Below, piece by piece: positions 21,376 to 32,699 of a stretch of 64,000 bases of DNA. Both the position numbers and the translations under genes were made by a program. The stretch is from Ariolimax columbianus. Taxonomy: Eukaryota > Mollusca > Gastropoda > Stylommatophora > Arionidae. Within the stretch, counting starts at the first letter, position 1; every line of letters begins with the position of its first letter. The stretch spans positions 45,244,175 to 45,308,174 of the forward strand of contig JAVGWX010000013.1 of the NCBI GenBank assembly GCA_036924085.1. The letters run 5' to 3'. The notes beneath the pieces are model-generated. The model was not told the origin of the DNA and ran no database searches. It worked only from the letters and a program-made list of their open reading frames with translations.

Positions 21376-22307
21376 CGGAGGGTGTTCAAGTCAAACAAAG
21401 ACTTTTTTGTAAGAGAAAAGAAAAGAAACATATTTTTCGGGAAGTAGTGAAAATGCCATTTATTTTTGAACATAATCTCTTGCAACGTTTATGCACTTAT
21501 CCCAGCGTTTAAGTAATGTTTGATAAACTTCAGCGCAGAAAGATTTGTCAGTCCGTTTGATCCAATGCAGGACAGCCTGTTTCACTTCGTCATCAGTGCT
21601 GAAATTCTGACTTTCCAAAAATTATTTTAAGTGTCCAAACAAGTGGAAATCCCTTGGAGCGAGGTCTGTACTGTAAGGTGGATGTGGCAATACCTCCCAG
21701 ACGTGTCGCTGCAGATGGCACATAGTGCGGTGAACCGTATGAGATCAAGCGTTAACTTGCAAGTGTCGACGTCCTTTGTGATAAAAACAGGCCGTGTTTT
21801 TTTTTACAGACAGTTATGTACATCACTCAAAATGCGTACGTACTGTTCACTGTTGATAGTGGTACCGTGGATTAGAGAATCAACATGAATGATGCAAAGT
21901 TTATCCCACAACACACTCACCATCACTTTACCTGCAGATGCAATTGTCCAAAATTGTTTGGGTGGTGGTGGTTGTGTATGCTTCCACTGCTTGGATGTAG
22001 GGCCTTCTCTAAAACGTTTACACCATTCAAATGTCATACTGCGGATGAGTGTCTTTTCGCCGTATTATGATTGCAGTCTTAAGTAAATGTCCGCAGGTTT
22101 CGCGACTTCTTTCACAAGAAACTTCATCGCAATACGCTGTGCCTTGCAAGCACTAACATTGTTGTGGGCCATTTTTATTGATCTGTGTCTAGCCTATAGC
22201 AAGTGGGTCACCCAGGTGACACATGTTCTCCTAACTAATGATAGTAGTTCCAACCTTTTCAGGTAGAATTACAACAAAAAGTCCCGGTTTAATTTGAATG
22301 CATCTCG
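21376..22307 (-). mobile_element. Mariner element with decayed transposase
   Basis: Flanked by TA at 21374-21375 and 22308-22309, with imperfect terminal inverted repeats (CGGAGGGTGTTCAAGTCAAA versus CGAGATGCATTCAAATTAAA). On the minus strand a start codon at about 22172 opens MAHNNVSACKAQRIAMKFLV, then KPADIYLRLQ, YGEKTL and EWCKRFREG (DNA-binding domain). After an internal deletion come SAGKVMVSVLW, LIHGTTINSEQYVRILS, then in shifted frames HPPYSTDLAPRDFHLFGHLK and VKQAVLHWIKRTDKSFCAEV. The second catalytic Asp is lost and followed by a stop; the third (RDF) remains. Inactive. About 930 bp versus about 1.3 kb for a full mariner. Confidence 0.88.
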
Positions 22308-22311
22308 TACA

Positions 22312-22614
22312 TTTATACATGAACAAGTAACAGACTTGCACCTTAGTTTCAACCTAAATAGGTCAAAGACTGGCAAATAAAAACAAAAATAAAATAATAT
22401 ATTAATAACAATAATAAGTAATTTGAACGAGTAGAAATAGTATAGTTTACTCCAACCTGAATCAAGTTCAAATGAGAGTAAGAAAGTAATCTTAATATTC
22501 CATGAACATACGCAGAATGTAATGTTAATGTTTCTTGGTTATAGCCACAGTTGGTATTCATGGAATAAATTTACCACTTTAGTAATTATATTAGTATATT
22601 CTTATTCCCTGTCA
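22312..22614. other. AT-rich DNA, no recognisable gene
   Basis: AT-rich, with AATAATATATTAATAACAAT. Nothing recognised. Confidence 0.5.
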
Positions 22615-22865
22615 TGCCGGTTACAGTGGCTCTACATTACAAGGTGCACTTGAAAAGGCGGATCAGTGCTCTCGTAACTGTAGCGTAATGCAAGGCTAAT
22701 CATGAAACTCACCCCTATAAGGTTTACAGCATCGATTCCCACCTCGTTGACCAGATTGCTGTGATACAGCCTATTTAAAAGCAGTGCTGTGTGGAAATGG
22801 GGCGGGGGTCTTGGTCAGTTTATTTTTGATGATTCTGATAACGCATCGCTCCTGACCGACCAGTT
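22615..22865 (-). mobile_element. Diverged family 1 element
   Basis: TTACAGTGGCTCTACATTAC, AAGGTGCACTTGAAAAGGCG, CGATTCCCACCTCGTTGACC, GGGGGTCTTGGTCAGT. Same order as 63595-63960 and 11955-12150. Confidence 0.65.
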
Positions 22866-22879
22866 TCGCCATTTTTAGT

Positions 22880-23535
22880 GCTCACGCACGCACGCACGCA
22901 GCTCTTCAAGCATTAGAAGCTGCTGGCCATTGTAGACTTGACCTTATCCAAATACCTATAGACATTGACCACATTATCACTTCCAGTGTTGTCAAAATGG
23001 TTCTGCAGTTGATCCCTGGACATCCAAGCCCACCTGGCAATGACAAGGCAGACAGACTAGCACAGGAGGGATCAAGACAAGAACAGACACACACAGCAAC
23101 AACTTTACAAACAGCCCATAAGATCAGCAACCAAAGAAACTTGGCTGAACAGATGAACCATGGGAAACATGCGAGGGAAGGTCTACAGACATATGGCAAG
23201 CCCCAGTTCAATGACAGTGTAAATCAACTCACAAGGAAGGATCAGAGCACTATTTTCCGACTGAGAACCCAACACATCCAACTAAACAAACACCTGAACA
23301 CAGAATCCAACCACAACACACCTCTGAGTGCCAGCTGTGTACACATCCATATAAAACCGTTGATCATCATCTCTTTGAGTACTCAGCGCTCAATGATTTT
23401 AGGAAATTGTTTCTATCACAGTGCCCAGATACATGGAACACTTTGTATGGCACTAGACAACAACTGATAAATACGTGCAGGTACCATTACATGGCATTGG
23501 GCGGTAGGGCGAGAGTCTGGATACTGCTGGATTCA
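22880..23535 (+). pseudogene. RNase H LINE 3' fragment
   Basis: From about 22900 the + strand reads AALQALEAAGHCRLDLIQIP, then LIPGHPSPPGNDKADRLAQE (the GH...GN..AD block holding the last catalytic Asp of RNase H), then LTRKDQSTIFRLRTQHIQLN. Later frames contain a degenerate CxxC/HH segment and YHYMALGG. It begins at an (ACGC)n run (22882-22901), so it is 5'-truncated. Homologous to 57050-57480 in opposite orientation. Confidence 0.85.
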
Positions 23536-23828
23536 TAACAACAACAGCATAAAGGAATTAAGTGTCGCAGGATAATAACCGAAATACAAACACAATAACT
23601 CGTTTTACAAGAGAATTTCTTCTGTTTTTTCTGTCATTCGTTTAAAAATATAATATACTTATCTGCAACGACAATCCACAACAAAACCACAGACTGCGTT
23701 GAACGTCACCATTCAATGGTTCCATGGACGTAGTGAGATACCAGGAAACCAGATGATTGACAGACTGGTAAAAAATAGGCGCCTCCAAGCAACACAAGGA
23801 AAGACCCTGCAGTAACTACACTGGGGAC

Positions 23829-24110
23829 TGAGTGGTCTCGAGGCAAGACGTCGGCCTCGAGTGCTGGAAGTTGCGGGTTCAAATCACGGCGGAGACCAGG
23901 ATTTTATTCACTTGCACTTTAGGTATTTTCCTAATCTCTTGAAAGTAGAGATTGGACGCCCGTGTGTAGTGTCGCGCACATTAAAAATCCCTCAGCAGTT
24001 GGAAATCGAAAAGAGTAGACTTAATGGCCACTGCCTGGACAAAATTTAAAAATGTGCTCCAAATCTATCCAATCTATTACGGGATCCCTGGTGCCACGGA
24101 GCGCGTGCAA
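23829..24110 (+). mobile_element. tRNA-derived SINE, family C
   Basis: tRNA-like head with GAGTGGTCTCGAGGCAAGAC (box A region) and GCGGGTTCAAATC (box B), then a body with TTAATGGCCACTGCCTGGAC and TCTATTACGGGATCCC. The same head and body occur at 37803-38030. Confidence 0.82.
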
Positions 24111-24544
24111 TGGGCTGAGATTCTCCGCCCACACAAAATAATACACAACAGAACACTTATCGGTTAAACAGTATGCAATGCCGTTGATTCTTCGACTAAA
24201 CTAAACTAAACTACACAGTTAAAGGTATCCTTATGAATGAGACGAGAGAAAACTTGCTGAGCAGGTGAGCGACAGAGAGATGGCGTCGCAGTGTTTTTAG
24301 CGAAATGCCACAATCATAAAGTAATGATGAAAAAAATAGATTATTCAGAAAAGATCAAAGTCTCATATTTCAGCTCTAAACTTGACATGCTAGAGCCAAT
24401 TGCTAAAACCACAGCAACCCTTAGCAACTTCCCTTATGCAGATACTGCTTTCATCCTGATGAAAAAGACAACCACTTATTGAGCGCGAAACGACAGGGAC
24501 ACGATTGTTACAAGTACCGCGGACAATTGTCAATACACTATGTT
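24111..24544. other. No recognised gene; short ORF 24291-24482
   Basis: The frame at 24291-24482 (+, 63 codons) has no known motif. Its residue mix is protein-like, but there is no supporting context. Confidence 0.4.
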
Positions 24545-24898
24545 TATTCTTCTTCGGCGTTCATTCTCAAACTCCCGCTACTAAGACCTGAACAGGGATT
24601 TGCAAGTAGCAGGATGTAGTCTGAGGAACGAAATACGCTGTATAGTAGTTTACAGTTTAACTGCGATATTTGCATGTTTCGGTCCGAAACATCCGAGTTC
24701 AGAATGAAGTTTTTGGGTACCCCGTTGGCCTTCCCTCTTCAATCCCTTCTACTTAGCCAGTCTGCCCTTTTGCAGCTTGTTATCCACATGGGGGTGTATA
24801 AGAGTCTTGGTAATTATGGGTCGCTGGCCATAACGTTAACAGTCAACTTTGGGTCGCTGAACGCTACAACTCATGCCCTGCTCACCATCTTGATCCCA
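24545..24898 (-). mobile_element. Family 2 GAA-tailed repeat, long copy
   Basis: TTCTTCTTCGGCGTTCATTC, GCAAGTAGCAGGATGTAGTC, TCTACTTAGCCAGTCTGCCC and CTCACCATCTTGATCCC. Diverged but collinear with 519-882. Confidence 0.88.
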
Positions 24899-24994
24899 AT
24901 ACACTGTATCCCAGTGGAACAACTGAATCAGACCTGTATTTATATGAAAATGGCATTGGGCTGCAAAGGGCAAGCTTTCTTATAATCTACAAAG

Positions 24995-25290
24995 CAGCAA
25001 CAACAACATATCTGCAATGTTATCTCTTTTATAAAGTTCACTGTCTTTTTTAGTTCACATACAGGTCCATACAGTTTCTCTTCCAGTGTTGTTTCTATCG
25101 GCCAGTGGGGTTTGTATCTGTATATCATACTCGGTGGATCAGTTCTTGAGTACATGCTCTGCAGTCTGGGATGCCTGTCCCCATGTATACATGACATTGC
25201 TACCGACCTTAAATTGTGTGTATATTTATATGACTGCAAGTCGGCTGTGTCCAGTTCTGTAACGTAACACATTGCTTTTGTATGTTTATA
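24995..25290 (-). pseudogene. RNase H LINE C-terminal fragment
   Basis: Minus-strand reading includes YKYTHNLRSVAM, a CxHG...P...QSMYSRTDPP segment, then HWPIETTLEEKLYGPVCELK and KTVNFIKEITLQI. Over 250 bp it aligns base by base with 43830-44110. The equivalent part of the LINE at 41859 reads MWSSPVATLDKLYGSVDSLR, confirming the family. Confidence 0.8.
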
Positions 25291-25679
25291 TTATAAGAAT
25301 CGTCTTGTGGTTCATAGCTTTTAATTGCATCTGATCTCTTTACTTGAAGTCTGTGTCCAAGCTTTTGCAATGGTTTATTATAATATAATTGTTTTTGTTT
25401 TTTTAACATGATGAGTGTACCAGTCCTGTGTACAACGCTCTTTAGCAGTTTTACGTCACACTTGGAAGATGAAACTGGTTCAGATTTTTTTTTTCATTCC
25501 GGGTTCCATTGTAAGTTTACTGCTGCAGTAACGTATAGAAGGTCGGACAATTGTGTGGTTTGAGCATCTAAACATGAATCAAGGTCTCGTCTAATCGTTC
25601 TCAGTAGGTAAAAAATAAATGAACAAGAAATGCCTGACTGTTACAGGGGCCTGAAAGGGAGTTAAAGAATAGCAGTACT
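25291..25679. other. No recognisable gene
   Basis: AT-rich unique DNA; nothing recognised. Confidence 0.5.
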
Positions 25680-25795
25680 TGTCTGAGATGGGAGGACCAG
25701 TTCCCTTCCTCACTCCCTTTCTTTCACTAACTGTAGCTCCCATTTAAAAGTGAACCCTCTAAAAGTACAGCTGGGTACACCGAAGAGTCGCAGGT
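25680..25795. mobile_element. Interspersed SINE body fragment
   Basis: GACCAGTTCCCTTCCTCACT and AGTACAGCTGGGTACACC match the body at 5110 and 7505. Confidence 0.55.
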
Positions 25796-26816
25796 AGTGG
25801 GTGTTGACCCTCGCACCTTTAACAGCAAGCGCAATCTTCCTTTTTCTTCTTCTTTTCGCATATCCAGTCATGGCTTTCATCGACAGGTTATGAAGATATC
25901 TCTAGAACGAACCCGACTGTTTGCCCCATTGACAGTGGCATTCACCGGCTCAGATATTTCCGTAAGCCACCTTTTCTGTGATCGACCTTTGTACTTGAAT
26001 CCGTTGTATTTAAATAGCATTGCTTGTTGTGTGGTGTCAGTGCAATCAGACGCTTAAAAAAACGTTCAACAGTTGAAGATCGATAAAAGTAGGTTATAGC
26101 CGATTTCCGGCAGAACCCTAAAAGATATTGAAATTTCTACCCTTTACTAAATCTACTATCCCCCAGGCCTACTGAACCGCATGAAGTAAACATTGCACAA
26201 TAAAGAGCATACTATGGATAGCCTTCGGCTACCTGGCAGCATGTATAACCTACATGTTTGAATACCAGGATCCCAAGTATAGCAATATATAAGTCTCTTT
26301 ATTTCAAGGGATGTTGCAAGGGGGTACCTACTTACGTTTCATGTCCATTGTTCTACGTCGTAGGGCAAAGGTCAAGTCTTGGTTTTCCATCGTGCACGTG
26401 TGTGGTAGATTTGGTCATGTTATGACATGTTCTACATGGGCACTCAACTTTGTATGATATCTTTAGTCAGTATATATGTTCTAGTAGCTCGCAGTGACCA
26501 GTTCTCAGGCGAAGTAAGAGAGTTTGTTGGTTTCTTTGAGTTGTTGAATTGGGTCTGGTCTACTGCTTATGTTTCTGTCTTCTATCCATTGGTGCATTCA
26601 TTGGTGTATCCATTGGTGCATTCATTGGTGCATTCTGATGATGTTCTTGATCTTTCTCTGTATGGTACTCGGTCATATTTGGGAAACTGTTTTCTAAAAC
26701 ATGCACTGTAATTAAAATCAACTTCAGGAAGAAATTACAAAGCGAACATTGAGAGAAACATTCAGAAACACACCATAAGATAACTTCTTTTTTCTTTTTC
26801 TTCGTATATTCTTCTT
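25796..26816. other. About 1 kb without a recognised gene
   Basis: Frames at 25797-26057 and 26427-26711 (+) show no known motif. A small direct repeat CATTGGTGCATTCATTGGTG lies at about 26587-26635. This could be unique intronic DNA. Confidence 0.45.
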
Positions 26817-27255
26817 CACAATGAGTAGGATTACTCTTTTGTGCGACCAGAAAAGGACGTTTAGTGTCGGGTTGTTGTAGCTTTCCTCATATCCCGAGCG
26901 TGCTGATAAAGGTGGACCGATGTCCTTCAATCGGTTGTGCTATGCTGGTTTCACCTGCGTGTCGCTCACTTCTGCAGGATGACGTCGGTCCCTCAACTCG
27001 TCAGACAGGCCGCCTGAAAACAGCCCGTTTCCAGGGAAGACTACAGGGAAGTCGAGATGGGGGTCTTGGCCAGTATATCCTGCCTGACCCTGACTAACAT
27101 GTCTGATCAGTATGTTGTGCCTGGCCCTGACTAACATGTCTGATCAGCATGTTGTGCCTGACCCTGACTAACATATCTAATCAGTATGTTGTTCTTAACC
27201 CTGACTAACATGTCTAATAAGTATGTTGTGCCTAACCAGAGGTTAGTCTGCCTCC
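26817..27255 (-). mobile_element. Family 1 repeat with five end-motif copies
   Basis: Landmarks CACAATGAGTAGGATTACTC, CCCGAGCGTGCTGATAAAGG and CCTGCGTGTCGCTCACTTC, then about five tandem copies of TGACCCTGACTAACATGTCT with GATCAGTATGTTGTGCC (about 37 bp each, 27085-27235). It is intermediate between single-ended copies and the full array at 12150. Confidence 0.88.
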
Positions 27256-27596
27256 CCAACAGACATGGTCACGAGAGAAAACTGTTGCAAACCGCAAAGT
27301 CTGTAATAAAAACTTTAGTAGTTAATTGTTAGCACACCATCTCTACTAAATGTGGTATAAAAAATTAACTCCAATAATGGTGAGTTTGATGTTATGCCTC
27401 ACATTGCACTACAGCAATGAGGACTCCGATCCAGTTTCTCAAGGCCTCTTCGTGATGTTAAGCGAGCCATCTTAGCCCGCAATCAAACAAAGGTCACGAG
27501 CTGAGCTCAGTTCAGCACAAGTAGCGGGGAACAGAAACAATATTTAGGGCCTTTCTTGCAAGTTTATAATTCATTTATTTTCTTATGGACCCCACA
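27256..27596. other. Sequence upstream of the candidate exon
   Basis: Unique-looking sequence. It ends with a pyrimidine-rich stretch (TTCATTTATTTTCTTATGG) followed by ACCCCACAG, a plausible splice acceptor. Confidence 0.4.
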
Positions 27597-27770
27597 GGTG
27601 AAAACTTCATCCCCTCCACCATTACCCCTACTATCCGCTCCAGTGACAGAGGCAGCTTCATCAGCTCCTGCAACTTTTCTGTACTACCATGTGAAGGCAT
27701 CGCCACCACCGGGGCAGGACTACGGGGTACCAGGAGATGATGAGCATTCCGTAGGCATTGAGGCTCAGAG
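27597..27770 (+). CDS. Candidate host-gene exon, unknown proline-rich protein
   Basis: I do not recognise the protein. An open stretch of about 58 codons is bounded by a good acceptor (pyrimidine tract then CCCCACAG at about 27596) and an optimal donor (GTGAGTAT at 27771). It reads VKTSSPPPLPLLSAPVTEAA, SSAPATFLYYHVKASPPPGQ, then DYGVPGDDEHSVGIEAQ, a low-complexity Pro/Ser/Ala segment with a more acidic end. It would start in phase 0 and end in phase 1. Wobble positions look coding-like and no repeat lies inside. Neighbouring exons were not found. It is the best host-coding candidate in the window, but the call rests on splice signals and composition only. Confidence 0.4.
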
Positions 27771-28200
27771 TGAGTATACTTTTGTATGGAATAGCTGTAG
27801 GTTGTAAGGATTGAGGCTCAGAGTGAGAATACTTTTGTATGGAATAGGCTGAAGGTTGTAAGGATTGAGGCTCAGAGTGAGAATACTTTTGTATGGAATA
27901 GGCTGTAGGTTGTAGGGATTGAGGCTCAGAGTGAGTATACTTTTGTATGGAATAGGCTGTAGGTTGTAGGGATTGAGGCTTAGAGTGAGTATACTTTTGT
28001 ATGGAATATTCTGTAGGTTGTAAGGATTGAGGCTCAGAGTGAGTATACTTTTGTATGGAATAGGCTGTAGTTTATACTGATTCAGGCTCGGAGTGAGTTT
28101 ACTTTTGTATGGAATAGGCTGTAAACTGCAGACATTGAGGCTCGGAGTGAGTATATTTGTATATGGGACATGCTGTGAACGATGAGGTTCATATTGAGTT
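27745..28200. repeat. 54-bp minisatellite starting at a splice donor
   Basis: About eight units of 53-54 bp: GGCATTGAGGCTCAGAGTGA, GTATACTTTTGTATGGAATA, GGCTGTAGGTTGTA. The first unit overlaps the end of the candidate exon and its GTGAGTAT donor; later units repeat that donor-like string. Units degrade to the right. Confidence 0.93.
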
Positions 28201-28590
28201 TACATTTGTACAAAGCTGGTTGCATGTTGTAGGCAGTGAGGCTCGGAGTGAGTATACTTTTGCATATAGCAGGCTTCAGTCATTAACACTCACAGTGAGC
28301 CTACTTTTGAATGCGGCAGGCTTTTACTCATTAACACTCACAGTGAGCCTACTTTTGAAGGGATCAGGCTTTATGCATCGATGCAAAGAAAAAGTATACT
28401 TTTGTACAAAGAATTATATACGAGGATGTAGTGTTTATATTAAGCAAACTATTGTACTTAGCAGGATGTAGGCATTGAGACTGGGAGTGCAGAATATGGT
28501 CAATGAAACTAACAGCAAGCATACGAGTGGATCACTTAACGACCTTTTCAGGGCGCACCATAGAGCAAAGTCGATACTTGTTGGCATTCA
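28200..28590. repeat. Degenerate units linking the two arrays
   Basis: Further diverged copies of the same motif (GAGGCTCGGAGTGAGTATAC, CTCACAGTGAGCCTACTTTT) that bridge the 54-bp and 47-bp arrays. Confidence 0.75.
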
Positions 28591-29900
28591 ACAACAACTC
28601 AGTGAGTCTACTTGAGTACAGAGCAAGAAGTAGGCATTGAGGCTCGGGGGGAGTATACTTGAGTACAGAGCAGGAAGTAGGCATTGAGGCTCGGGGGGAG
28701 TATACTTGAGTACAGAGCAGGAAGTAGGCATTGAGGCTCGGGGGGAGTATACTTGAGTACAGAGCAAGAAGTAGGCATTGAGGCTCGGGGGGAGTATACT
28801 TGAGTACAGAGCAGGAAGTAGGCATTGAGGCTTGGGGGTGGGGGTGGTGGGGGGAGTATACTTGAGTACAGAGCAAGAAGTAGGCATTGAGGCTCGGGGG
28901 GGGGGGAGTATACTTGAGTACAGAGCAAGAAGTAGGCAGTGAGGCTCGGGGAGAGTATACTTGAGTACAGAGCAAGAAGTAGGCATTGAGGCTCGGGGGG
29001 AGTATACTTGAGTACAGAGCAGGAAGTAGGCATTGGGGCTCGGGGGGTGGGGGTGGTGGGGGAGTATATTTGAGTACAAAGCAAGAAGTAGGCATTGAGG
29101 CTCGGGGGGGGGGGGGGGAGTATACTTGAGTACTGAGCAAGATTTAGGCATTGAGGCTCTGGGTTGGGGGTGGGTGTGGGGGTGGGAGGAGTATACTTGA
29201 GTACAGAGCAAGAAATAGGCATTGAGACTCGGGGGTGGGGGTGGGGTGGGGGAAGTATACTTGAGTACAGAGCAAGAAGTAGGCATTGAGACTCTTGTGG
29301 GGGGTGGGGGGAGTATACTTGAGTACAGAGCAAGAAGTAGGCATTGAGGCTCGGGGGGGGGGGAGTATACTTGTTTACAGAGCTGGAAGTAGGCATTGAG
29401 GCTCGGGGGGGGGGAGTATACTTGAGTACTGAGCAGGAAGTAGGCATTGAGGCTCGGGGGGGGGGGGGGGTGGGGGTGGGGGAAGTATACTTAGTACAGA
29501 GCAAGAAGTAGGCATTGAGGCTCGGGGTGTGTGTGGGGGGGGGGGGGGTTAGTATACTTGAGTACAGAGCAAGAAGTATGCATTGAGGCTCGGGGGGAGT
29601 ATACTTGATTACAGATCAGGAAGTAGGCATTGAGTCTCGGGGTGAGTCTACTTGAGAACAGAGCAAAAAGTAGACATTGAGGCTCGGGGGGAGTATACTT
29701 GAGTACTGAGCATGAAGTAGGCATTGAGGCTCGGGGGGGGGGGGAGTATACTTGAGTACAGAGGAAGAAGTAGGCATTGAGGCTCGGGGTGAGTCTACTT
29801 GAGTACAGAGGAAGAAGTAGGCACTAAGGCTCGGGGTGAGTATACTTTAGTACAGAGGAAGAAGTATGTATTGAGGCTCGGGGTGAGTATATTTGTCTAC
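28590..29900. repeat. 47-bp minisatellite with variable poly-G
   Basis: About 25 units: GAGGCTCGGGGGGAGTATAC, TTGAGTACAGAGCAAGAAGT, AGGCATT. The G tract varies from 4 to more than 15 and often contains GGTGGGGGTGG, so the spacing drifts. It is homologous to the 54-bp array. The long Pro/Ser/Leu minus-strand frames (up to 298 codons) are artefacts. Confidence 0.95.
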
Positions 29901-29905
29901 GGATT

Positions 29906-30066
29906 TTTCTTCTTTTCATTCCTTGTTTGTTTTCAATCTCCCGATACCAAGCCTTGTAAAGTGCTTTGCAAGTGGCATGATGTTGTCCGGAGAACGGATT
30001 ACTTTGTGTCGTAGTTTACATCTTGACTGCGATATGTGCATCTGTCAGTCCAACACATCCTACTCC
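29906..30066 (-). mobile_element. Family 2 GAA-tailed repeat, 5'-truncated copy
   Basis: Starts TTCTTCTTTTCATTCCTTG, includes GTGGCATGATGTTGTCCGG and GACTGCGATATGTGCATCTG, and stops after CCAACACATCC. Same end-point as the copies at 3246 and 57548. Confidence 0.8.
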
Positions 30067-30534
30067 AGAATGCGTGTACGGATTCGATTGTAGAGATTGA
30101 CAAACAACGAATGCACTTAACGTTGTATTGAATGCTGTCTGTGCGTAGAATCCTATTTTCTGCATTTTGGAGTTGCATCATCCAGTTAATGTGTTAATTA
30201 CGAAAGACAGTCATTGAGTTACATCAATTTTATTATAAAAATGTATGGACAAGTATGTACATTGAGAATGCGACCATCTTCCATGCGATGAGTGTGACCA
30301 AGTCACAGTAGTGTTTGCTGTCTAAGGAGAGCGCATATGCTTGGAAGACAGTGCGAGAGTGCACCTATGCGTTTGTCTGTAATTTCAAGAATGGATCTCA
30401 GGCCTGGTAAACGGAAGATGTTAAGCCTGTGTTCTTGTTTAGCTAAGGATGATCTCCATCATTGCATAGGCCGACAAATACTCATGACATTACTGTCTTT
30501 GTGCGTCTATATTTTTCTTAAGTAAAAGTAAAGT
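30067..30534. other. No recognisable gene
   Basis: Unique-looking; the frame 30337-30525 (+) has no motif. Confidence 0.45.
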
Positions 30535-30787
30535 AACCCATAGCATTACTGCCGTAGGGGTGTGAGGTGTTAGCGATCTCACATGTCAAAGGCTTGGCTA
30601 TATGAGGGCGGTAGCCATCTCTTCCCCCTCGCCGCTTTTACTTCACGGACTGAACCGGTACCCATTTAAGGCTGGGTCGACCCGGGAGCCATTGCGGTCT
30701 GAAAAAACACTATCGCTTCAACTGGGGAATGAACCCAGGACCACTCAGATGCGAAGCCATTGCGCTAACCACTGCGCTACGCGGTTT
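30535..30787 (-). mobile_element. tRNA-derived SINE, family B
   Basis: On the minus strand it starts CCGCGTAGCGCAGTGGTTAG (box A) and has CCTGGGTTCATTCCCC (box B), followed by a body with GGGTCGACCCAGCC, GGTACCGGTTCAGTCCG and CCCCTACGGCAGTAATGC. The body matches several headless fragments elsewhere in the window. It is a SINE, not a tRNA gene, because the head lacks a full cloverleaf. Confidence 0.85.
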
Positions 30788-31418
30788 CCTATTTTTCTTA
30801 ACAAAGAGAAATAATCAAGTGGCAAGTAATGTTATCATTGGTTTATCACACTGCCATAAGGTGACGTCACTTCTACACTGTGTAAGAGTACTTAATCAAA
30901 TATGACTTCACATCAGCATTTTATCCAAGCCAAGATAAAGATAAGGATGCAAACGATAGACTAACACAAAGCAACAAGCAAACAGTGTAGTGTACCATTT
31001 CCCTGGAATTCAATAACAACAGATACATTTACAATTGCAATACTTTCAAATAATTTCCTAGGCTTGACTCTCTACACATCTTTAGTTAACTGATAAGTGC
31101 CAAATATGTTATGAATTATTGTGGATTACCCTCACAACTAACTTTCACAAATTGTGAACATTATGTGGTGCTGAGCTGACTTAGTCAGTTGTAGTTTGTT
31201 CAACAAATTCAATTAGACCTTTAATAATTAGCGCAGCCAGCTTTCCTTAAACTTCATCATGTAAACAGATCCTTCGTTTGGACTATTTACCAAGGAATAT
31301 TGCTAGTAAAATATGTTTTCTTATTGCAACTTCAATGTAAGTTTTTCATTGTATCTTCCTAACAAAATTAGACTTATGTAGGCGTTGGCTGATACAGTGA
31401 AGAGGAGGGAGAGATAAG
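30788..31418. other. No recognisable gene
   Basis: AT-rich unique DNA; no ORF over 60 codons that I can support. Confidence 0.5.
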
Positions 31419-32150
31419 CGAAGAATATGTGGCAGGCCAGTGTGCATGAAGGGGGGAGAGAGGAACGAAGAATATGTGGCAGGCCAGTGTGCATGAAGGG
31501 GGGAGAGATGAACGAAGAATATGTGGCAGGCCAGTGTGCATGAAGGGGGGAGAGATGAGCGAAGAATATGTGGCAGGCCAGTGTGCATGAAGGGAGAGAG
31601 ATGAGCGAAGAATATGTGGCAGGCCAGTGTGCATGAAGGGGGAGAGATGAGCGAAGAATATATGGCAGGCCAGTGTGCATGAAGGGGGAGAGATGAGCGA
31701 AGAATATATGGCAGGCCAGTGTGCATGAAGGGGGAGAGATGAGCGAAGAATATGTGGCAGGCCAGTGTGCATGAAGGGGAAGAGATGAGCGAAGAATATG
31801 TGGCAGGCCAGTGTGCATGAAGGGGCAGAGATGAGCGAAGAATATGTGGCAGGCCAGTGTGCATGAAGGGGCAGAGATGAGCGAAGAATATGTGGCAGGC
31901 CAGTGTGCATGAAGGGGGAGAGATGAGCGAAGAATATGTGGCAGGCCAGTGTGCATGAAGGGGGAGAGATGAGCGAAGAATATGTGGCAGGCCAGTGTGC
32001 ATGAAGGGGGAGAGATGAGCGAAGAATATGTGGCAGGCCAGTGTGCATGAAGGGGGAGAGATGAGCGAAGAATATATGGCAGGCCAGTGTGCATGAAGGG
32101 GCAGAGATGAGCGAAGAATATGTGGCAGGCCAGTGTGCATGAAGGGGGAG
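31419..32150. repeat. 46-bp minisatellite
   Basis: About 16 units: GAAGAATATGTGGCAGGCCA, GTGTGCATGAAGGGGGAGAG, ATGAGC. Variants are ATATATGG, GGGGCAGAG, GGGGAAGAG and an extra G. The three overlapping minus-strand frames of 224-264 codons are simply the three phases of this unit (46 is not a multiple of 3). Confidence 0.97.
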
Positions 32151-32282
32151 ATCGTTTAATTGTTAAATTGCTGTTTATTCTGTTATATTTTACAGTTCGA
32201 CTGACGAGCAGATATTATGTACGGGCATTCATATTATCTAATACATTAAACGGATGGGGGTGGTGGGGTGGGGGTGGGGGTA

Positions 32283-32515
32283 GTGCAGTGGTTAGTTCAC
32301 TGGCTTCCCTGTCAGGCGATTAGGATTTTTTCTGATCGCAAACCGCCACTGTGTTCGACCCCACAGAAATTGGGTACCATAAAAATCTGGATAATAAAGG
32401 TGGCCGACATGATGCTCACCACATCATATGCTCATTACAAAATAATATGGGCCCAACACCATATTTCCCATTCGCCGCATGGTGTGACAGGATCTTTACT
32501 TTTTACTTTGCTTAA
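32283..32515 (+). mobile_element. tRNA-derived SINE, family A
   Basis: Head AGTGCAGTGGTTAGTTCACT (box A) and GTGTTCGACCCC (box B), then TTGGGTACCATAAAAATCTG, GGTGGCCGACATGATGCTCA and ATATGGGCCCAACACCATAT. The last block and GGGTACCATAA are shared with 18690-18975. The head resembles a tRNA without forming a full gene. Confidence 0.88.
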
Positions 32516-32699
32516 CTAATAAAGTGTTACAACAAGTGATGCACATGTGAAACTAGTTGACACAGCAATAAATAAGGCGGGTTGGATTGCATCAGAGGGC
32601 CTAAAACCCATCAATCGATAAAATATACCCCATCATTGGCATACTCCACTCGAGATTCGAAGAAGCGTCGCAGTAGAAATCGAACGAGAAAAACAGGAG

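Noticed and set aside
28532..29504. Pro/Ser/Leu-rich minus frames of up to 298 codons
   Set aside because: Read-through of the 47-bp G-rich minisatellite; three phases are open at once, and the sequence outside the array is not coding.
31321..32140. Three overlapping minus frames of 224-264 codons
   Set aside because: All three phases of a 46-bp repeat without stops; not a protein family.
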